DNA from: Treponema sp.
GTDB lineage: Bacteria; Spirochaetota; Spirochaetia; Treponematales; Breznakiellaceae
DNA: 32,114 nt
Assembly: GCA_031280155.1 (NCBI GenBank)
Contig: JAITHD010000026.1
Location: 1-32,114 of the forward strand
Direction of reading: 5' to 3'
Positions within the stretch are counted from its first letter, which is position 1. Each line of letters begins with the position of its first letter. A program made the translations under genes and the position numbers. The notes under the pieces were generated by a model. The model was given only the letters and a program-made list of their open reading frames with translations, made no database searches and was not told the DNA's origin. Positions 1 through 8,246 of this stretch are shown one piece after another.

Positions 1-94
1 AAAAGACCCTATCCTTCCGGTCCATATTTTAGAAGCCCTTCAGCACCGCCGTATGGGAGACGATCCCTATGACATCCTGACCGTATCGGATTGA
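1..94 (+). CDS. 3' end of an unrecognised gene (partial)
   Basis: The frame beginning at base 2 is open from the window edge to a TGA at 92-94, giving about 30 residues that end in DPYDILTVSD. The composition is ordinary for a soluble protein (LEALQHRRMGDD). I do not recognise the family, and the N-terminal part is outside the window. It converges on the sensor kinase gene that ends at 162. The 67-bp gap holds a small hairpin (GGATA-5 nt-TATCC, 96-110) and a GGGAATTCCC palindrome, but neither has a T-run, so no terminator is called. A chance open frame of this length is possible. Confidence 0.4.
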   Translation, partial: KDPILPVHILEALQHRRMGDDPYDILTVSD

Positions 95-161
95 CGGATA
101 GCGATTATCCCACCGGCGCTGCGGGAATTCCCTGCCCAGAACGCATAACCCTCTGTAGCGG

Positions 162-2411
162 TCATCCGGGATCGGCGTTTATCGGCAGACGGATAATAAA
201 CACCGTGCCTTTCCCTGGTTCGGTCTGTACGTCTATAGACCCAGAGGACTCGCATATCCGATCCTGAACTAGATTTAGCCCAATGCCTCGTCCCGCATGG
301 ATGCCTTCGGTTTCGGCAGTGCTGAAGCCAGGAGAAAACATCGCTTTCAGTAGAATGTCCCGGTTGTCTTCCGCGCCTTTGGGAATAAGATTGAGACCTT
401 CCGCCTTTGCCCGGATTTTGTTAAAATCAATGCCCTGTCCGTCATCGCTCAAACGAATATGAATATCGCCGTCAACCAATTTAATGGAAAGTCTGATGAT
501 TCCAGTCTCATCTTTTCCCGCGGCAGCCCGTTCTTCAGGACTTTCAATACCGTGAACCACTGAATTTCGAATAAGCTGCATGAGAACTTCTTTTATTACC
601 CGCCGAGGACCCTTTTCAAGAGCCTCAACATCAATCTCTTCCGGGACAAACCGCGCTTGTTTCTCCAAATCTGCCGCGACTTTTTCAGCGGTCTTGGATA
701 AGGATTCAAGCAGAATATACTCATACTGATTCCGCCCGTCACCGCCAATCTTAAACGACTTGATCTTATCTATCGTGGTTTTGAAGGTGTCCTTTTCCTG
801 CACGAGTTTTTCAAGGTCTCTCCCTAAATCAGCCATATCCTCAGATGAAACCGGCTCGATTTGAGACCGCAGTTTTTTGATTTTTGACTCAAGTTCATGC
901 ACTTTGCCGCCGAATGTATTAAGCCCTACGGTCACCGCGTTCGATTTTATGGCGTGTACCGACTGATAGAGACCAACCAGCATATCGTCTGGGGACATTT
1001 GGGGATTTTTCAGAATACCCCCAATCTGATCAAACTCATATCCCGCATCTTCAAGAAAATCCCGAAATACCGCCGGATCCACTTGGATAAGTTCAAACAT
1101 AGAACGCATTTCTTCCTGCCGGCGGTTTTCTTCTTCCAAAAGCCGCCGCTGTAATTCTACTTTAGCGGTAATGTCATAGATCGTTACCAGAATGAAAAGC
1201 TCCCCGCGGCTTCGTTCCACTGTGGCGAACCCGCAATGAAATATCTTTTTTGCTCCGGTTTTAATGCTCAAATACTGGAACTCGTCTAGGGGATTAAGGT
1301 CCGCCAGGGTTGAAGGATCAAAAAACCGGTCGAAAATCATAGAAAAATACGCTTGAATCTCGTCAACCTCGTGAGGCGTAAAAGAAGCGGCGAGCATATC
1401 GGGAAACCGCTTGCCCGCCAAGCCGGTTTCGGTCAGTATTTCCTCAAGAAAACGGGAATACTGATCCTGAATAACGTAGTGTTTATCCATGAAAAACAGC
1501 CCGATTTTCAAACTGTCTTTCATAATGGCGATTTCGTTCCGCTCCGCCAAATGGGTCATATCGTGCAGATTGATGAGCCTTCCCTTGGCGTTGCCGGTCA
1601 GTTTGTCCGCCACTACCTTAAAATACCGTTTCTGCCCGTGAAGAGTTACTTCCCAGTCGTCTTCGTAAAACGCGTTCTGCCGCAGCATGGCGCTGATCAG
1701 AAGTTTCATGGTCCGGTCAGGGAACAGATCAATCAGAGGACGTCCTATGGCAAAGTCCGGCTCTCCAATACCCGCAAGCAAGGACAGAGGTTTACTCACA
1801 TAGGTAACCTGGTTCAGCCCATCCACCATAGCGATATAGCTGGGCGTTGTGGAAAGCAGAATTTTGAAGGACTGCTGATCTTGCAGCGCCTTGGTATTCT
1901 TATTTGTGGAAACTCTGGTGAGGATCAGCATAACTATCCCGCTGAAGCAGGAAAGAAGCCATGCAACAATCACAATATGCGCCGGCGTTTCAGGTCCCAT
2001 AATCGGAACCCCTGTCAGGATCATAATACCGACAATGATGTTTTGTCCCAGAATATAGCCCAGTGCGATAGTGAACCTGAGATACAGGCAGCTTAGGGCG
2101 CAGAAACAGAGGCAGGCGATTGGATAATAGGAAAAACGCCATTGGCACAGCCCGGTCAAAGCAGTGGAAAATATGAATAAAATAAGGGGAGTGCAGCAGG
2201 CTAAGTTAGGAAAGGTTTTCGCGGCTTTGGAAACCAGCAGCAACAAGCCTGCCGCAATCACGAGGGACACGCCGGCTAAAACAGCGAGAAAAAGCTCATG
2301 CATCTGTATCAGTTCGTTGACCGAAGCACAGCCCAAAAGCGCAACCCCCGCAAGGGCGCTTATATCAGCGGTTTTATTATATCCTGTACTCTTATTCACC
2401 TTATCCTTCAT
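162..2411 (-). CDS. Membrane sensor histidine kinase with PAS, Hpt and CheA-like ATPase domains
   Basis: A 749-residue protein that probably autophosphorylates a histidine on an Hpt domain, as CheA does, and passes the phosphate to a response regulator. Residues about 17-165 are hydrophobic and make five to six membrane segments. Residues about 180-290 and 300-420 look like two PAS-type sensor domains, followed by a charged coiled stretch (420-440). The Hpt region carries the expected histidine at H486 (SVHAIKSNA). The ATPase has the N box around N616 (RNSVVHG), the G1 box DDGQG at 656-660 and the G2 box GRGIGL at 707-712. The RNSVVHGIE wording is typical of CheA rather than ordinary HisKA kinases, but the CheW-like P5 domain is absent, so it should not sit in a chemoreceptor array in the usual way. 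It is the last gene of the cheY-cheX-lipid kinase operon, 22 bp after the previous stop. The nearby CheY is the obvious candidate partner (inference). Confidence 0.85.
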   Translation of the reverse strand: MKDKVNKSTGYNKTADISALAGVALLGCASVNELIQMHELFLAVLAGVSLVIAAGLLLLVSKAAKTFPNLACCTPLILFIFSTALTGLCQWRFSYYPIACLCFCALSCLYLRFTIALGYILGQNIIVGIMILTGVPIMGPETPAHIVIVAWLLSCFSGIVMLILTRVSTNKNTKALQDQQSFKILLSTTPSYIAMVDGLNQVTYVSKPLSLLAGIGEPDFAIGRPLIDLFPDRTMKLLISAMLRQNAFYEDDWEVTLHGQKRYFKVVADKLTGNAKGRLINLHDMTHLAERNEIAIMKDSLKIGLFFMDKHYVIQDQYSRFLEEILTETGLAGKRFPDMLAASFTPHEVDEIQAYFSMIFDRFFDPSTLADLNPLDEFQYLSIKTGAKKIFHCGFATVERSRGELFILVTIYDITAKVELQRRLLEEENRRQEEMRSMFELIQVDPAVFRDFLEDAGYEFDQIGGILKNPQMSPDDMLVGLYQSVHAIKSNAVTVGLNTFGGKVHELESKIKKLRSQIEPVSSEDMADLGRDLEKLVQEKDTFKTTIDKIKSFKIGGDGRNQYEYILLESLSKTAEKVAADLEKQARFVPEEIDVEALEKGPRRVIKEVLMQLIRNSVVHGIESPEERAAAGKDETGIIRLSIKLVDGDIHIRLSDDGQGIDFNKIRAKAEGLNLIPKGAEDNRDILLKAMFSPGFSTAETEGIHAGRGIGLNLVQDRICESSGSIDVQTEPGKGTVFIIRLPINADPG

Positions 2412-2433
2412 CAGTCTTCCATAACTTTAATTT

Positions 2434-3426
2434 TTATGTTTTAGGTTTTTTGTAGTGTACGCCCTGTACCGCAGCAACTGCCGCGCCGGCCGGAATGATT
2501 TCACAGTCAATATGGGTATCCAGTATAAATTCTCCGTCCATTTGGATCCAAACCGGCTGCTCCGACTGAAGGGTTATTTTTTTCGCCTGCAAAACCACGC
2601 AGTTAGCGGGAATCTTTCCCTGGTTATAAGCGCTCATAGCCCATAACGTAGCGAGAGGTCCGGCTGACTTGAAAAGAGTCACATCCAGCAGTCCATCGTT
2701 GGGCAGCGCATTGAGACCCGCGATTTTGCCGCCCCCATAATACGGACCATTGGCGATAATAACCTGACTGTAAGGTCCGCTGTAATCCTGAGCGTCAATG
2801 GTAATCGCATAGTGCTGGGCAGTAATGGTCCTATCAAAGACCGCTCCCAAGGTACTGAGGAACCTCATAAACTGGTAAAACAGGGAGCCGCTCCGCACTA
2901 CTGCGCCCATTTTCTCATTCAGCGCTTTTGTCCGCACCACCACTGCCGCGGAAAGTCCGGCGGAGCAGACGTTTACCGCATAGTTGATCCCTGCGTCCAT
3001 GATGTCCGTCGGGATTGCGGAAGCCGTAACTATATCCGGTATTTTCTTGAAAGCTTCTATCTTATCAGTCCCAAATGCGCGGATAAAGTCATTGGCGTTT
3101 CCATAGGGAATTGCCGCAAGTTCCGTATTCGGCAGCCCTTTGATACCGTTTAGGCAGTCAAATAACATGCCGTCGCCTCCTACCGCATAGACCCGAAGGA
3201 CTTTTCCTTTTCCGCCGTCGTCAAACTGTTTCTGGATGAGCCCCAGGGCGTCTCTGGGATACCGGGCTATCAGCACGGAAAAATCCGCTTCTTGCTGGGT
3301 TCTGAAATACTGCCCTATACTGTCTATAACCGCGTCCATCTGTAAATTCCCGCGAAACGATCGGGGATTGAATATAAACACATGCTTTATTCTGGGGGGT
3401 TTCCGCTTTTCAATAGTATTGCTCAT
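2434..3426 (-). CDS. Diacylglycerol kinase family lipid kinase
   Basis: About 330 residues of the DAGKc/YegS/DgkB family, which phosphorylate diacylglycerol or a related lipid at the inner membrane face using ATP. The nucleotide-binding motif GGDGM is at residues 83-87, preceded by an opening strand with FNPRS (about 19-23) as in the family. A second conserved stretch is IPYGNANDFIRAFG. I chose the ATG at 3426 because it overlaps the upstream cheX stop as ATGA and has GAAAGGG just before it. A GTG at 3453 would add nine residues but lies deep inside cheX. A lipid kinase between chemotaxis-type genes is unusual. It may adjust membrane lipid signalling, or simply recycle diacylglycerol. The substrate cannot be read from the sequence. 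Confidence 0.85.
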   Translation of the reverse strand: MSNTIEKRKPPRIKHVFIFNPRSFRGNLQMDAVIDSIGQYFRTQQEADFSVLIARYPRDALGLIQKQFDDGGKGKVLRVYAVGGDGMLFDCLNGIKGLPNTELAAIPYGNANDFIRAFGTDKIEAFKKIPDIVTASAIPTDIMDAGINYAVNVCSAGLSAAVVVRTKALNEKMGAVVRSGSLFYQFMRFLSTLGAVFDRTITAQHYAITIDAQDYSGPYSQVIIANGPYYGGGKIAGLNALPNDGLLDVTLFKSAGPLATLWAMSAYNQGKIPANCVVLQAKKITLQSEQPVWIQMDGEFILDTHIDCEIIPAGAAVAAVQGVHYKKPKT

Positions 3427-3899
3427 AGCCCTTTCGCCGTTTCTATTGCCCACAAGAGATGAAAAACCGCGCCGTCAGAAACCGTAAAGGGAATACATAG
3501 CACCTGCACCCGTTTTGCGGACCAGGTAATCGAATGATCCGGTCCTTTGACGACGGTAGGGAGAGAAATCATAATGCGCTCGCCTTCTTGAACTATTCGT
3601 TTGATATTGCCTCCAATAATATTGATGATTTCCCCGACCGCGTCGGTTACGTCTGCGTCCATATCTGTATGAGCGCTTCCAACAATAGTATCGGTCAACT
3701 TGAGGGCTAAATCTTTCTGCATAGCAATAAGCATTGAACCGTTAAATTTTCCGCTTACCCCGATAAGCGCGGAAATATCCCAGGTCATGGTAATCGCCTT
3801 ACTGGAAACAAACGGAACCTGTGGACTGACCTCATGGTTTACAAAGCTTTTAAAGGTTTCGACAGTTACATCTACAAAAGGCTTAACATATTGTTCCAT
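3423..3899 (-). CDS. cheX: CheX-like CheY-phosphate phosphatase
   Basis: 158 residues, the usual size for CheX. CheX and its relatives CheC and FliY dephosphorylate CheY-P through an E-x-x-N pair on a helix. Here E90 and N93 lie in the stretch VGEIINIIGGNIKR, which matches the family helix. The rest alternates strands and helices with no membrane segment. The start codon is 3 bp from the cheY stop, and the stop overlaps the lipid kinase start (ATGA), so the three genes are almost certainly co-translated. Its natural substrate would be the CheY encoded just upstream. The broad CheX/CheC fold also includes non-chemotactic regulators, so a role outside motility is possible given the sensor kinase at the end of the operon. 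Confidence 0.82.
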   Translation of the reverse strand: MEQYVKPFVDVTVETFKSFVNHEVSPQVPFVSSKAITMTWDISALIGVSGKFNGSMLIAMQKDLALKLTDTIVGSAHTDMDADVTDAVGEIINIIGGNIKRIVQEGERIMISLPTVVKGPDHSITWSAKRVQVLCIPFTVSDGAVFHLLWAIETAKGL

Positions 3900-3902
3900 C
3901 GA

Positions 3903-4292
3903 CTATTTTCCGAAGAAAGACAATTTTTGCAGTTTTTCTTTGAATAATTCCGCATTGATCGGTTTTGTGATGTAATCAGAAGCGCCGCTCCGCAATGCTT
4001 CAAGAACATGAAATTTAGTTGATTCACTGGTGACCATAATGACCGGCACATCTTTATATTGATCTATAGCCTTGACCTGTTTCAGGAAATCAATGCCCAG
4101 TAACTTCGGCATATTCCAATCCACCAGCATCAGGTTAATGTGGCACTTCCCCAGATACGCCAGGGCATCTTCCCCGTTATCCGCTTCCAGAAAGCCGCAG
4201 GCAGGACTTATCTCTGTGATAATGCCTTTCAGCTTATTCCGCATAATTCGGGAATCATCTACAAGTAAAACTATTATATCTTCCGCCATCAT
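3903..4292 (-). CDS. Single-domain response regulator (CheY-like)
   Basis: 129 residues comprising a lone receiver domain with no output domain. The acidic pocket is D12 and D13 (VDDS), the phosphoacceptor is D58 (LVDWNMP), the switch threonine is T88 (MVTSES) and the conserved lysine is K110 (ITKP). All canonical residues are intact, so it should be phosphorylatable. Two adjacent ATGs exist (4292 and 4289). AGGAG lies 3 bp before the first and 6 bp before the second, so the second may be the real start. It is first in a four-gene operon with cheX, a lipid kinase and the CheA-like sensor kinase. It could act on the flagellar motor or serve as a diffusible relay between the kinase and another target. 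Confidence 0.9.
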   Translation of the reverse strand: MMAEDIIVLLVDDSRIMRNKLKGIITEISPACGFLEADNGEDALAYLGKCHINLMLVDWNMPKLLGIDFLKQVKAIDQYKDVPVIMVTSESTKFHVLEALRSGASDYITKPINAELFKEKLQKLSFFGK

Positions 4293-4346
4293 CGACTCCT
4301 ATCTGTGAGCATAGATTGATCTCTTCCTTTAATTAATATTGCCCAT

Positions 4347-4375
4347 AGATTACTATATCTCGCGCTTTTAGTCAA
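4347..4375 (-). promoter_or_regulatory. Sigma-70-type promoter for the cheY operon
   Basis: Read on the minus strand, TTGACT (4375-4370) and TAATCT (4352-4347) are separated by 17 bp. The predicted start is near 4340, about 50 nt before the cheY start. A second possible -10, TATAGT, sits closer to the -35 and has poor spacing. Confidence 0.5.
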
Positions 4376-4438
4376 CCCTTATTACTTCACATTCCAGGTT
4401 TTAGGATTTACTTTTGTAGATAGATACAGTACAGTGAA

Positions 4439-5608
4439 TTGGTGAAGACAGAACGTAACGATATACCTAATGTTTCCTTATTCCCTCCGCTTGAACCGGA
4501 TATCCGCCGCAGTCTCGAATCGATCCTTGCACTTATCGATCAGGTATTTCCTATACCTCGGCGCTTCCGTGCGGGGCTGCCCAAGGACATAGCCGAACTT
4601 TCCCGACTCCTCACCAGTAATCAGGGAGACCGAAATGAATCGTATCTCAGCAAACCCTCGTTTCTTTCAGGGTATCTTCGGTATTTCCTTCCTTGGAATC
4701 TTTATCGGCTTTGCCGTCTGCTTCCGCCGCTGTCTCTTAATGTGGAGTCCGGCGGGACTATTACGGATCTCGGATCAGGTCCTCTGACGTTTCCCTTGGC
4801 CCTCTGGATTTCCCGTCCTGATTTGCGAAAGCTCCCGCTGGAATTCCGCTGCATCGATCGTACTGGTTCAGTTTTGGACGCGGGGAAAAAACTGTTTTAC
4901 GCCTTTGCCGGCGGCGACGCTCCTTGGCGTATCAAGACGATTCGAGGTTCTTTAGAGAATGCCGTTAAAGGAACAAAAGCCGATTTGGTTTCAGCGGTCA
5001 ATGTCTTCAATGAGCTGTTTCGGGGTATTCCTCACGCTGATCAGAGGTCCCTTACCGATCTGGCGGGAAAACAAGCCCGCATCCTTTCAAAACTAACCGC
5101 TGAATCTGGTTCTATCCTCGTCGTTGAACCCGGGGTCCCTCAGTCCGGTGAAATCATTACCGCCTTGCGGGGGGATCTCCTACTATATGGCTATGCCCCG
5201 GAGCTGCCTTGTCCTCATAAGGGACTATGCCCTTTTCCAGGAGGCGGAAAGACTAAATGGTGTCATTTTGCCTTTGATACCCGTCAAGCGCCGCCGGCGC
5301 TGCTCAAACTTTCCGCAGCCGCAGGGCTGCCCAAAGAGCGGGCAACCCTCAGTTTTCTTCTAGCCCGGACTATACCAGAATATCCGAAGAAAAACGCCTT
5401 CCCAATACGGATCGTCTCGGATATTTTTCCCATTTCTTCTAAAAAGTTCCGGTATGGACGATACGGCTGTTCTGGTCTGGGCATTATACTCGTGACAGGT
5501 CCCCAAAAAACCCTTGGAAAGCATGAGTCCGGCGGGGTCTTTATGTATACCCCGACAGGTCAAGAGCAACGGGATCCTAAAAGCGGGGCCTTGACGGTTG
5601 TTATATAG
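4439..5608 (+). CDS. Rsm22-family (small ribosomal subunit) methyltransferase-like protein
   Basis: About 389 residues resembling the Rsm22 family, methyltransferase-fold proteins associated with the small ribosomal subunit that carry a cysteine cluster. The SAM-binding motif I region is TDLGSGPLTFPLAL near residues 109-122. The family cysteine signature follows at CPHKGLCP (C258, C264) and WCHF (C275). These cysteines are known to hold an iron-sulphur cluster in characterised relatives. The start is uncertain. TTG at 4439 and GTG at 4442 are adjacent, there is no Shine-Dalgarno sequence, and two overlapping TACAGT -10-like hexamers (4425-4430 and 4430-4435) sit immediately upstream, so the message may be leaderless. 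The gene stands alone, divergent from the cheY operon. The exact rRNA target of bacterial members is not settled. Confidence 0.7.
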   Translation: MVKTERNDIPNVSLFPPLEPDIRRSLESILALIDQVFPIPRRFRAGLPKDIAELSRLLTSNQGDRNESYLSKPSFLSGYLRYFLPWNLYRLCRLLPPLSLNVESGGTITDLGSGPLTFPLALWISRPDLRKLPLEFRCIDRTGSVLDAGKKLFYAFAGGDAPWRIKTIRGSLENAVKGTKADLVSAVNVFNELFRGIPHADQRSLTDLAGKQARILSKLTAESGSILVVEPGVPQSGEIITALRGDLLLYGYAPELPCPHKGLCPFPGGGKTKWCHFAFDTRQAPPALLKLSAAAGLPKERATLSFLLARTIPEYPKKNAFPIRIVSDIFPISSKKFRYGRYGCSGLGIILVTGPQKTLGKHESGGVFMYTPTGQEQRDPKSGALTVVI

Positions 5609-5679
5609 TCAATCCACTTTAAGAAGGTCGAAGCTCAATAGCAGCTTCCTGCCATGGAATAGGCGGAGGCTCAAAAAAA

Positions 5680-5740
5680 TCCACGGATTAACACGGATTT
5701 CAGTTCCCGAGAACCGGTACAATCCGTGAAAATCCGTGGA
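5680..5740. repeat. Hairpin-forming ATCCGTG dispersed repeat
   Basis: Two 20-bp arms (5680-5699 and 5721-5740) are reverse complements at 18 of 20 positions. Each arm is itself two copies of the ATCCGTG word. The 21-nt loop contains a smaller GTTC/GAAC hairpin (5703-5714). A related single arm lies at 28492-28509 (17 of 18 bases equal to 5721-5738). There is no T-run, so it is not an ordinary terminator. It sits between the convergent ends of the Rsm22-like gene and the symporter gene. Confidence 0.75.
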
Positions 5741-5774
5741 CCTCATAGAGGTATCCTTAAAGGAAACAGCTATA

Positions 5775-7067
5775 TTATTTCTTTATAGTCCATTTTGACA
5801 TATCAAGCTGTTTTATACTTTTAGCGACAATAGTAGTACAGGTTAAATCACCAGTAACATTAAGGGCGGTTCGTCCCATGTCAAGAAGCGCATCAATACC
5901 AACAATCAGCGCATAAGCGCCAGCCACTGGGCTGCCTGTAGCAACCGGAAGCCCCACAGAATCGAGAACCAAAAGGAGCATAATAACCCCTGCGCCCGGC
6001 ACCCCGGCAGTCCCGATTGAAGCGAGGGTTGCGGTTACAACGATAGTTCCCATCTGGGCAAGACTGTAGTTATGTCCCAACACCGAAAGCGCAATGAAGG
6101 TAGCGCATACTCCTTGATAAACCGCAGTTCCGTCCATGTTGATGGTTGCCCCTAAAGGCAGAGAGAAAGAATAAATATTCTTAGGCACTCCTAGATTATC
6201 CGCGGCTTCCATAGTTACCGGCAGGGTTCCGTTAGAACTTCTGGTGACCAAGCCTGTGATAAAGGGGTCTTTGGCATCCATAAAATAACGTTTGATGCTC
6301 AAACCAGTATAAAATTTAAGGATCCCGCAATATACAATGATAATATGGAGCGCATAACCGACAAAACACGCTGCCGTAACCACCGCAAGAGCGCCCATTA
6401 CCTTGGGACCATTAGTAGCGATAACGCCTGAAACCAATGCAAGAACCCCGAAAGGCGCATACTGCATGATTCCCTTGATAATGAGCATCATCACTTCCGC
6501 GATACCGTCAAAAAACATATACAGGGTATTCCCCGCGTTTTTGAGGCGTTCCTCCTGAGAAACCCGCAGATATGAAATCCCGATGCCAAAGAGCAGGGCA
6601 AAGAAAATAACCGCGAGAATCGACTCATTGACAATGACCTGAGCTACACTGGTCGGAATCATAGCAAGAATGGTCTGGGCGATTGTGGGAGCTTGGGCTT
6701 CCCTTCCGGCGGTCTGTGCAAAATCTCCAAGCGGAGTTTTGGGCTGAAAAACAGCGCCCATGCCTAAGCCGATAGCCACCGCAAAAGCCGAGGTGAGCAG
6801 GTAAAAAAGAATAACTCGAATACCGACTTTGCCCAGTGTAGCGGGACTTACCGAAGAAGCTCCTACAATAAGGGTAGAAAGAATAATCGGCATCATAATC
6901 ATCTTCAGGAGCCTCACAAAAAGGTCTCCAAAAGGGGCTATCCAGAGTATTTTTTCCTTAAATATAATCCCTAGAATGATTCCTACCCCAAGACCGATAA
7001 GAATTCGGTAGAGTAGATTAAACTCAAAGTACCAACTGTACCAGTTCTTTTTGGAAACGTCCGCCAT
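5775..7067 (-). CDS. Dicarboxylate/amino-acid:cation symporter (SDF family)
   Basis: 430 residues, normal for the DctA/GltP/GltT family of sodium- or proton-coupled carriers of C4-dicarboxylates, glutamate or aspartate in the inner membrane. It has the serine-rich hairpin motif SSNGTLPVTM, the ATINMDGTA motif that forms the cation and substrate site, and the second hairpin TAGVPGAG. The C-terminal stretch DALLDMGRTALNVTGD holds the conserved aspartate and the arginine/asparagine region that contacts substrate. Eight membrane helices plus two re-entrant loops are expected. AAGGAG precedes the ATG at good spacing. The gene is monocistronic with its own promoter. Glutamate is an attractive substrate because the window also encodes glutamate fermentation, but dicarboxylate uptake is equally compatible with the motifs. 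Confidence 0.9.
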   Translation of the reverse strand: MADVSKKNWYSWYFEFNLLYRILIGLGVGIILGIIFKEKILWIAPFGDLFVRLLKMIMMPIILSTLIVGASSVSPATLGKVGIRVILFYLLTSAFAVAIGLGMGAVFQPKTPLGDFAQTAGREAQAPTIAQTILAMIPTSVAQVIVNESILAVIFFALLFGIGISYLRVSQEERLKNAGNTLYMFFDGIAEVMMLIIKGIMQYAPFGVLALVSGVIATNGPKVMGALAVVTAACFVGYALHIIIVYCGILKFYTGLSIKRYFMDAKDPFITGLVTRSSNGTLPVTMEAADNLGVPKNIYSFSLPLGATINMDGTAVYQGVCATFIALSVLGHNYSLAQMGTIVVTATLASIGTAGVPGAGVIMLLLVLDSVGLPVATGSPVAGAYALIVGIDALLDMGRTALNVTGDLTCTTIVAKSIKQLDMSKWTIKK

Positions 7068-7119
7068 GTATACTCCTTACTGTTCGTTTCTGTTCATGCT
7101 GTCCGGGCGAGGCATGAGT

Positions 7120-7148
7120 AATATAGATTATATCTTTGGTAGTGTCAT
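7120..7148 (-). promoter_or_regulatory. Probable promoter of the symporter gene
   Basis: On the minus strand ATGACA (7148-7143) and TATATT (7125-7120) have a 17-bp spacer. The start would be near 7113, leaving a leader of about 46 nt with AAGGAG before the ATG at 7067. A perfect TATAAT lies between the two boxes but lacks a suitably placed -35. Confidence 0.45.
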
Positions 7149-7253
7149 CCGCCCCCGCCTGAAGGTTTTTCTATGCCTTGGGGCTTGGGTCGGCTGCCCG
7201 GCGTGATCCCTAAGATTGCTACTTCCTTCCCGCTTTTTTCTTTTTTCTTTTTT

Positions 7254-7472
7254 CTAAGCAGGTATTTCTACGGCGGTTTCACTCCTGTTTCCAAGAGCCG
7301 GAACCGCCATATCCATAGACGTTACTTCCCAGGCTGCGTGGGTAAGTCTTTCAATACTCTCATTATCATCTAGTCTTTGCCTACATGTCAAATGGGTTTT
7401 CAACCTATTCTTTGCCGCTGTGCCGCCTTATATCCCCAGCCCTCAAGGCAGGAGTTTTACGGCGGTTTCGAT
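7254..7472 (-). pseudogene. Decayed coding remnant in the 7068-7564 gap, possibly an IS605-type transposase end
   Basis: The roughly 490-bp gap between the symporter and the next gene has no intact gene. On the minus strand one frame runs from about 7472 to a TAG at 7256-7254 but is broken by two stops (TGA and TAA around 7429-7447). The readable tail contains LTHAAWEVTSMDM and ends NRSETAVEIPA. The similar phrase ETAVKLLP occurs 190 nt upstream in the same frame, and at the DNA level TACGGCGGTTTC is present at both 7268 and 7458. A small hairpin (GCC-CTCAA-GGC) overlaps the first stop. TnpB genes of IS200/IS605 elements often end next to such a hairpin, so a relic is plausible. This rests on recalled family style, not a match. 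A pyrimidine-rich tract (about 7221-7254) lies beside it. Confidence 0.3.
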
Positions 7473-7518
7473 AAATTCAAGACTTACCTTTGAAAAACGA
7501 TTCTATCAAAACAAGCTA

Positions 7519-7546
7519 TTGATACTGTGTGGACATAATTTAAATA
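7519..7546 (+). promoter_or_regulatory. Possible promoter of the membrane protein / rsmD operon
   Basis: TTGATA (7519-7524) and TAAATA (7541-7546) are spaced by 16 bp in an AT-rich stretch. The predicted start near 7553 lies about 12 nt before the ATG at 7565. Confidence 0.35.
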
Positions 7547-7564
7547 ATATGCTAGGTTTTGACT

Positions 7565-8170
7565 ATGGACGATAAAGAACCGGATTCAAAACCTCAAAAC
7601 GAAACAAGCAGAATTGATCTGAGCGAGGCCTCCCTAGACAGGGAATTAGTCTTTTATTATTCAAGGGAACGCCGCCTCGCGAAAGCTTCGCCGAAATTGC
7701 GGGCTTTTATTGAAGGATGTCCTCAAAAACGTCCACCTGTTTTAGGAGGCTTGACCGCTACCAAAGCTCATACTGTTTTGCTTATCATGATCATAGTGCT
7801 GAGTCTTTTTATTTCGATTGCCTCCATTGTCTCCGGCGGGAATAAGGAAAAAAACGCCGTTAAATTAGAAGGAAACTCTATTTATTTATCCGCCCAGCCG
7901 ATTGAAGAAACCTCGTATCTTACTATCAGAAAGGTTGTTAGAAATGATGAAGCTATATATACCGGTCCGGTGGATGTGGCAATCTCTCTGGAGGCGGCAA
8001 AAAATGGTTCTGCCTCGGAGAACCTTCCTATAGAAACGCATCGGATATTTTTTACTTCAAAACCTGAAGAAGAATTTGGGCTTTCCATTCCGTTTCGAGG
8101 ATCTGTCTTAGTAGTCATTATGCAGACTGAAAATGATAACCAGAAGATTTTCAAGGTAAAGCTGAAATAA
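7565..8170 (+). CDS. Single-pass membrane protein of unknown function
   Basis: 201 residues from the ATG at 7565; a TTG at 7559 would add two residues. The N-terminal 65 residues are charged and probably cytoplasmic. One hydrophobic segment spans about 70-91. The remaining 110 residues look like a beta-rich domain with phrases such as NSIYLSAQPIEETSYLTIRK and LSIPFRGSVLVVIMQ. The lack of a cleavable N-terminal signal suggests a type II orientation with the C-terminal domain outside. I do not recognise the family. It is followed 76 bp later by another small unknown gene and then rsmD. Confidence 0.7.
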   Translation: MDDKEPDSKPQNETSRIDLSEASLDRELVFYYSRERRLAKASPKLRAFIEGCPQKRPPVLGGLTATKAHTVLLIMIIVLSLFISIASIVSGGNKEKNAVKLEGNSIYLSAQPIEETSYLTIRKVVRNDEAIYTGPVDVAISLEAAKNGSASENLPIETHRIFFTSKPEEEFGLSIPFRGSVLVVIMQTENDNQKIFKVKLK

Positions 8171-8246
8171 TAAAAAAAAAATTAAAAAAAAGGTAAAATT
8201 CAGATGAATTTATTCCGAAAATGTGCCGATAATATATAATATAAGT

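Noticed and set aside
1353-2096. Plus-strand open frame of about 247 codons opposite the sensor kinase
   Set aside because: Antisense shadow of a clear PAS/Hpt kinase, with no start signals.
5680-5740. Rho-independent terminator
   Set aside because: The stem is strong but neither side has a T-run, and a related arm occurs elsewhere, so a dispersed repeat is the better reading.
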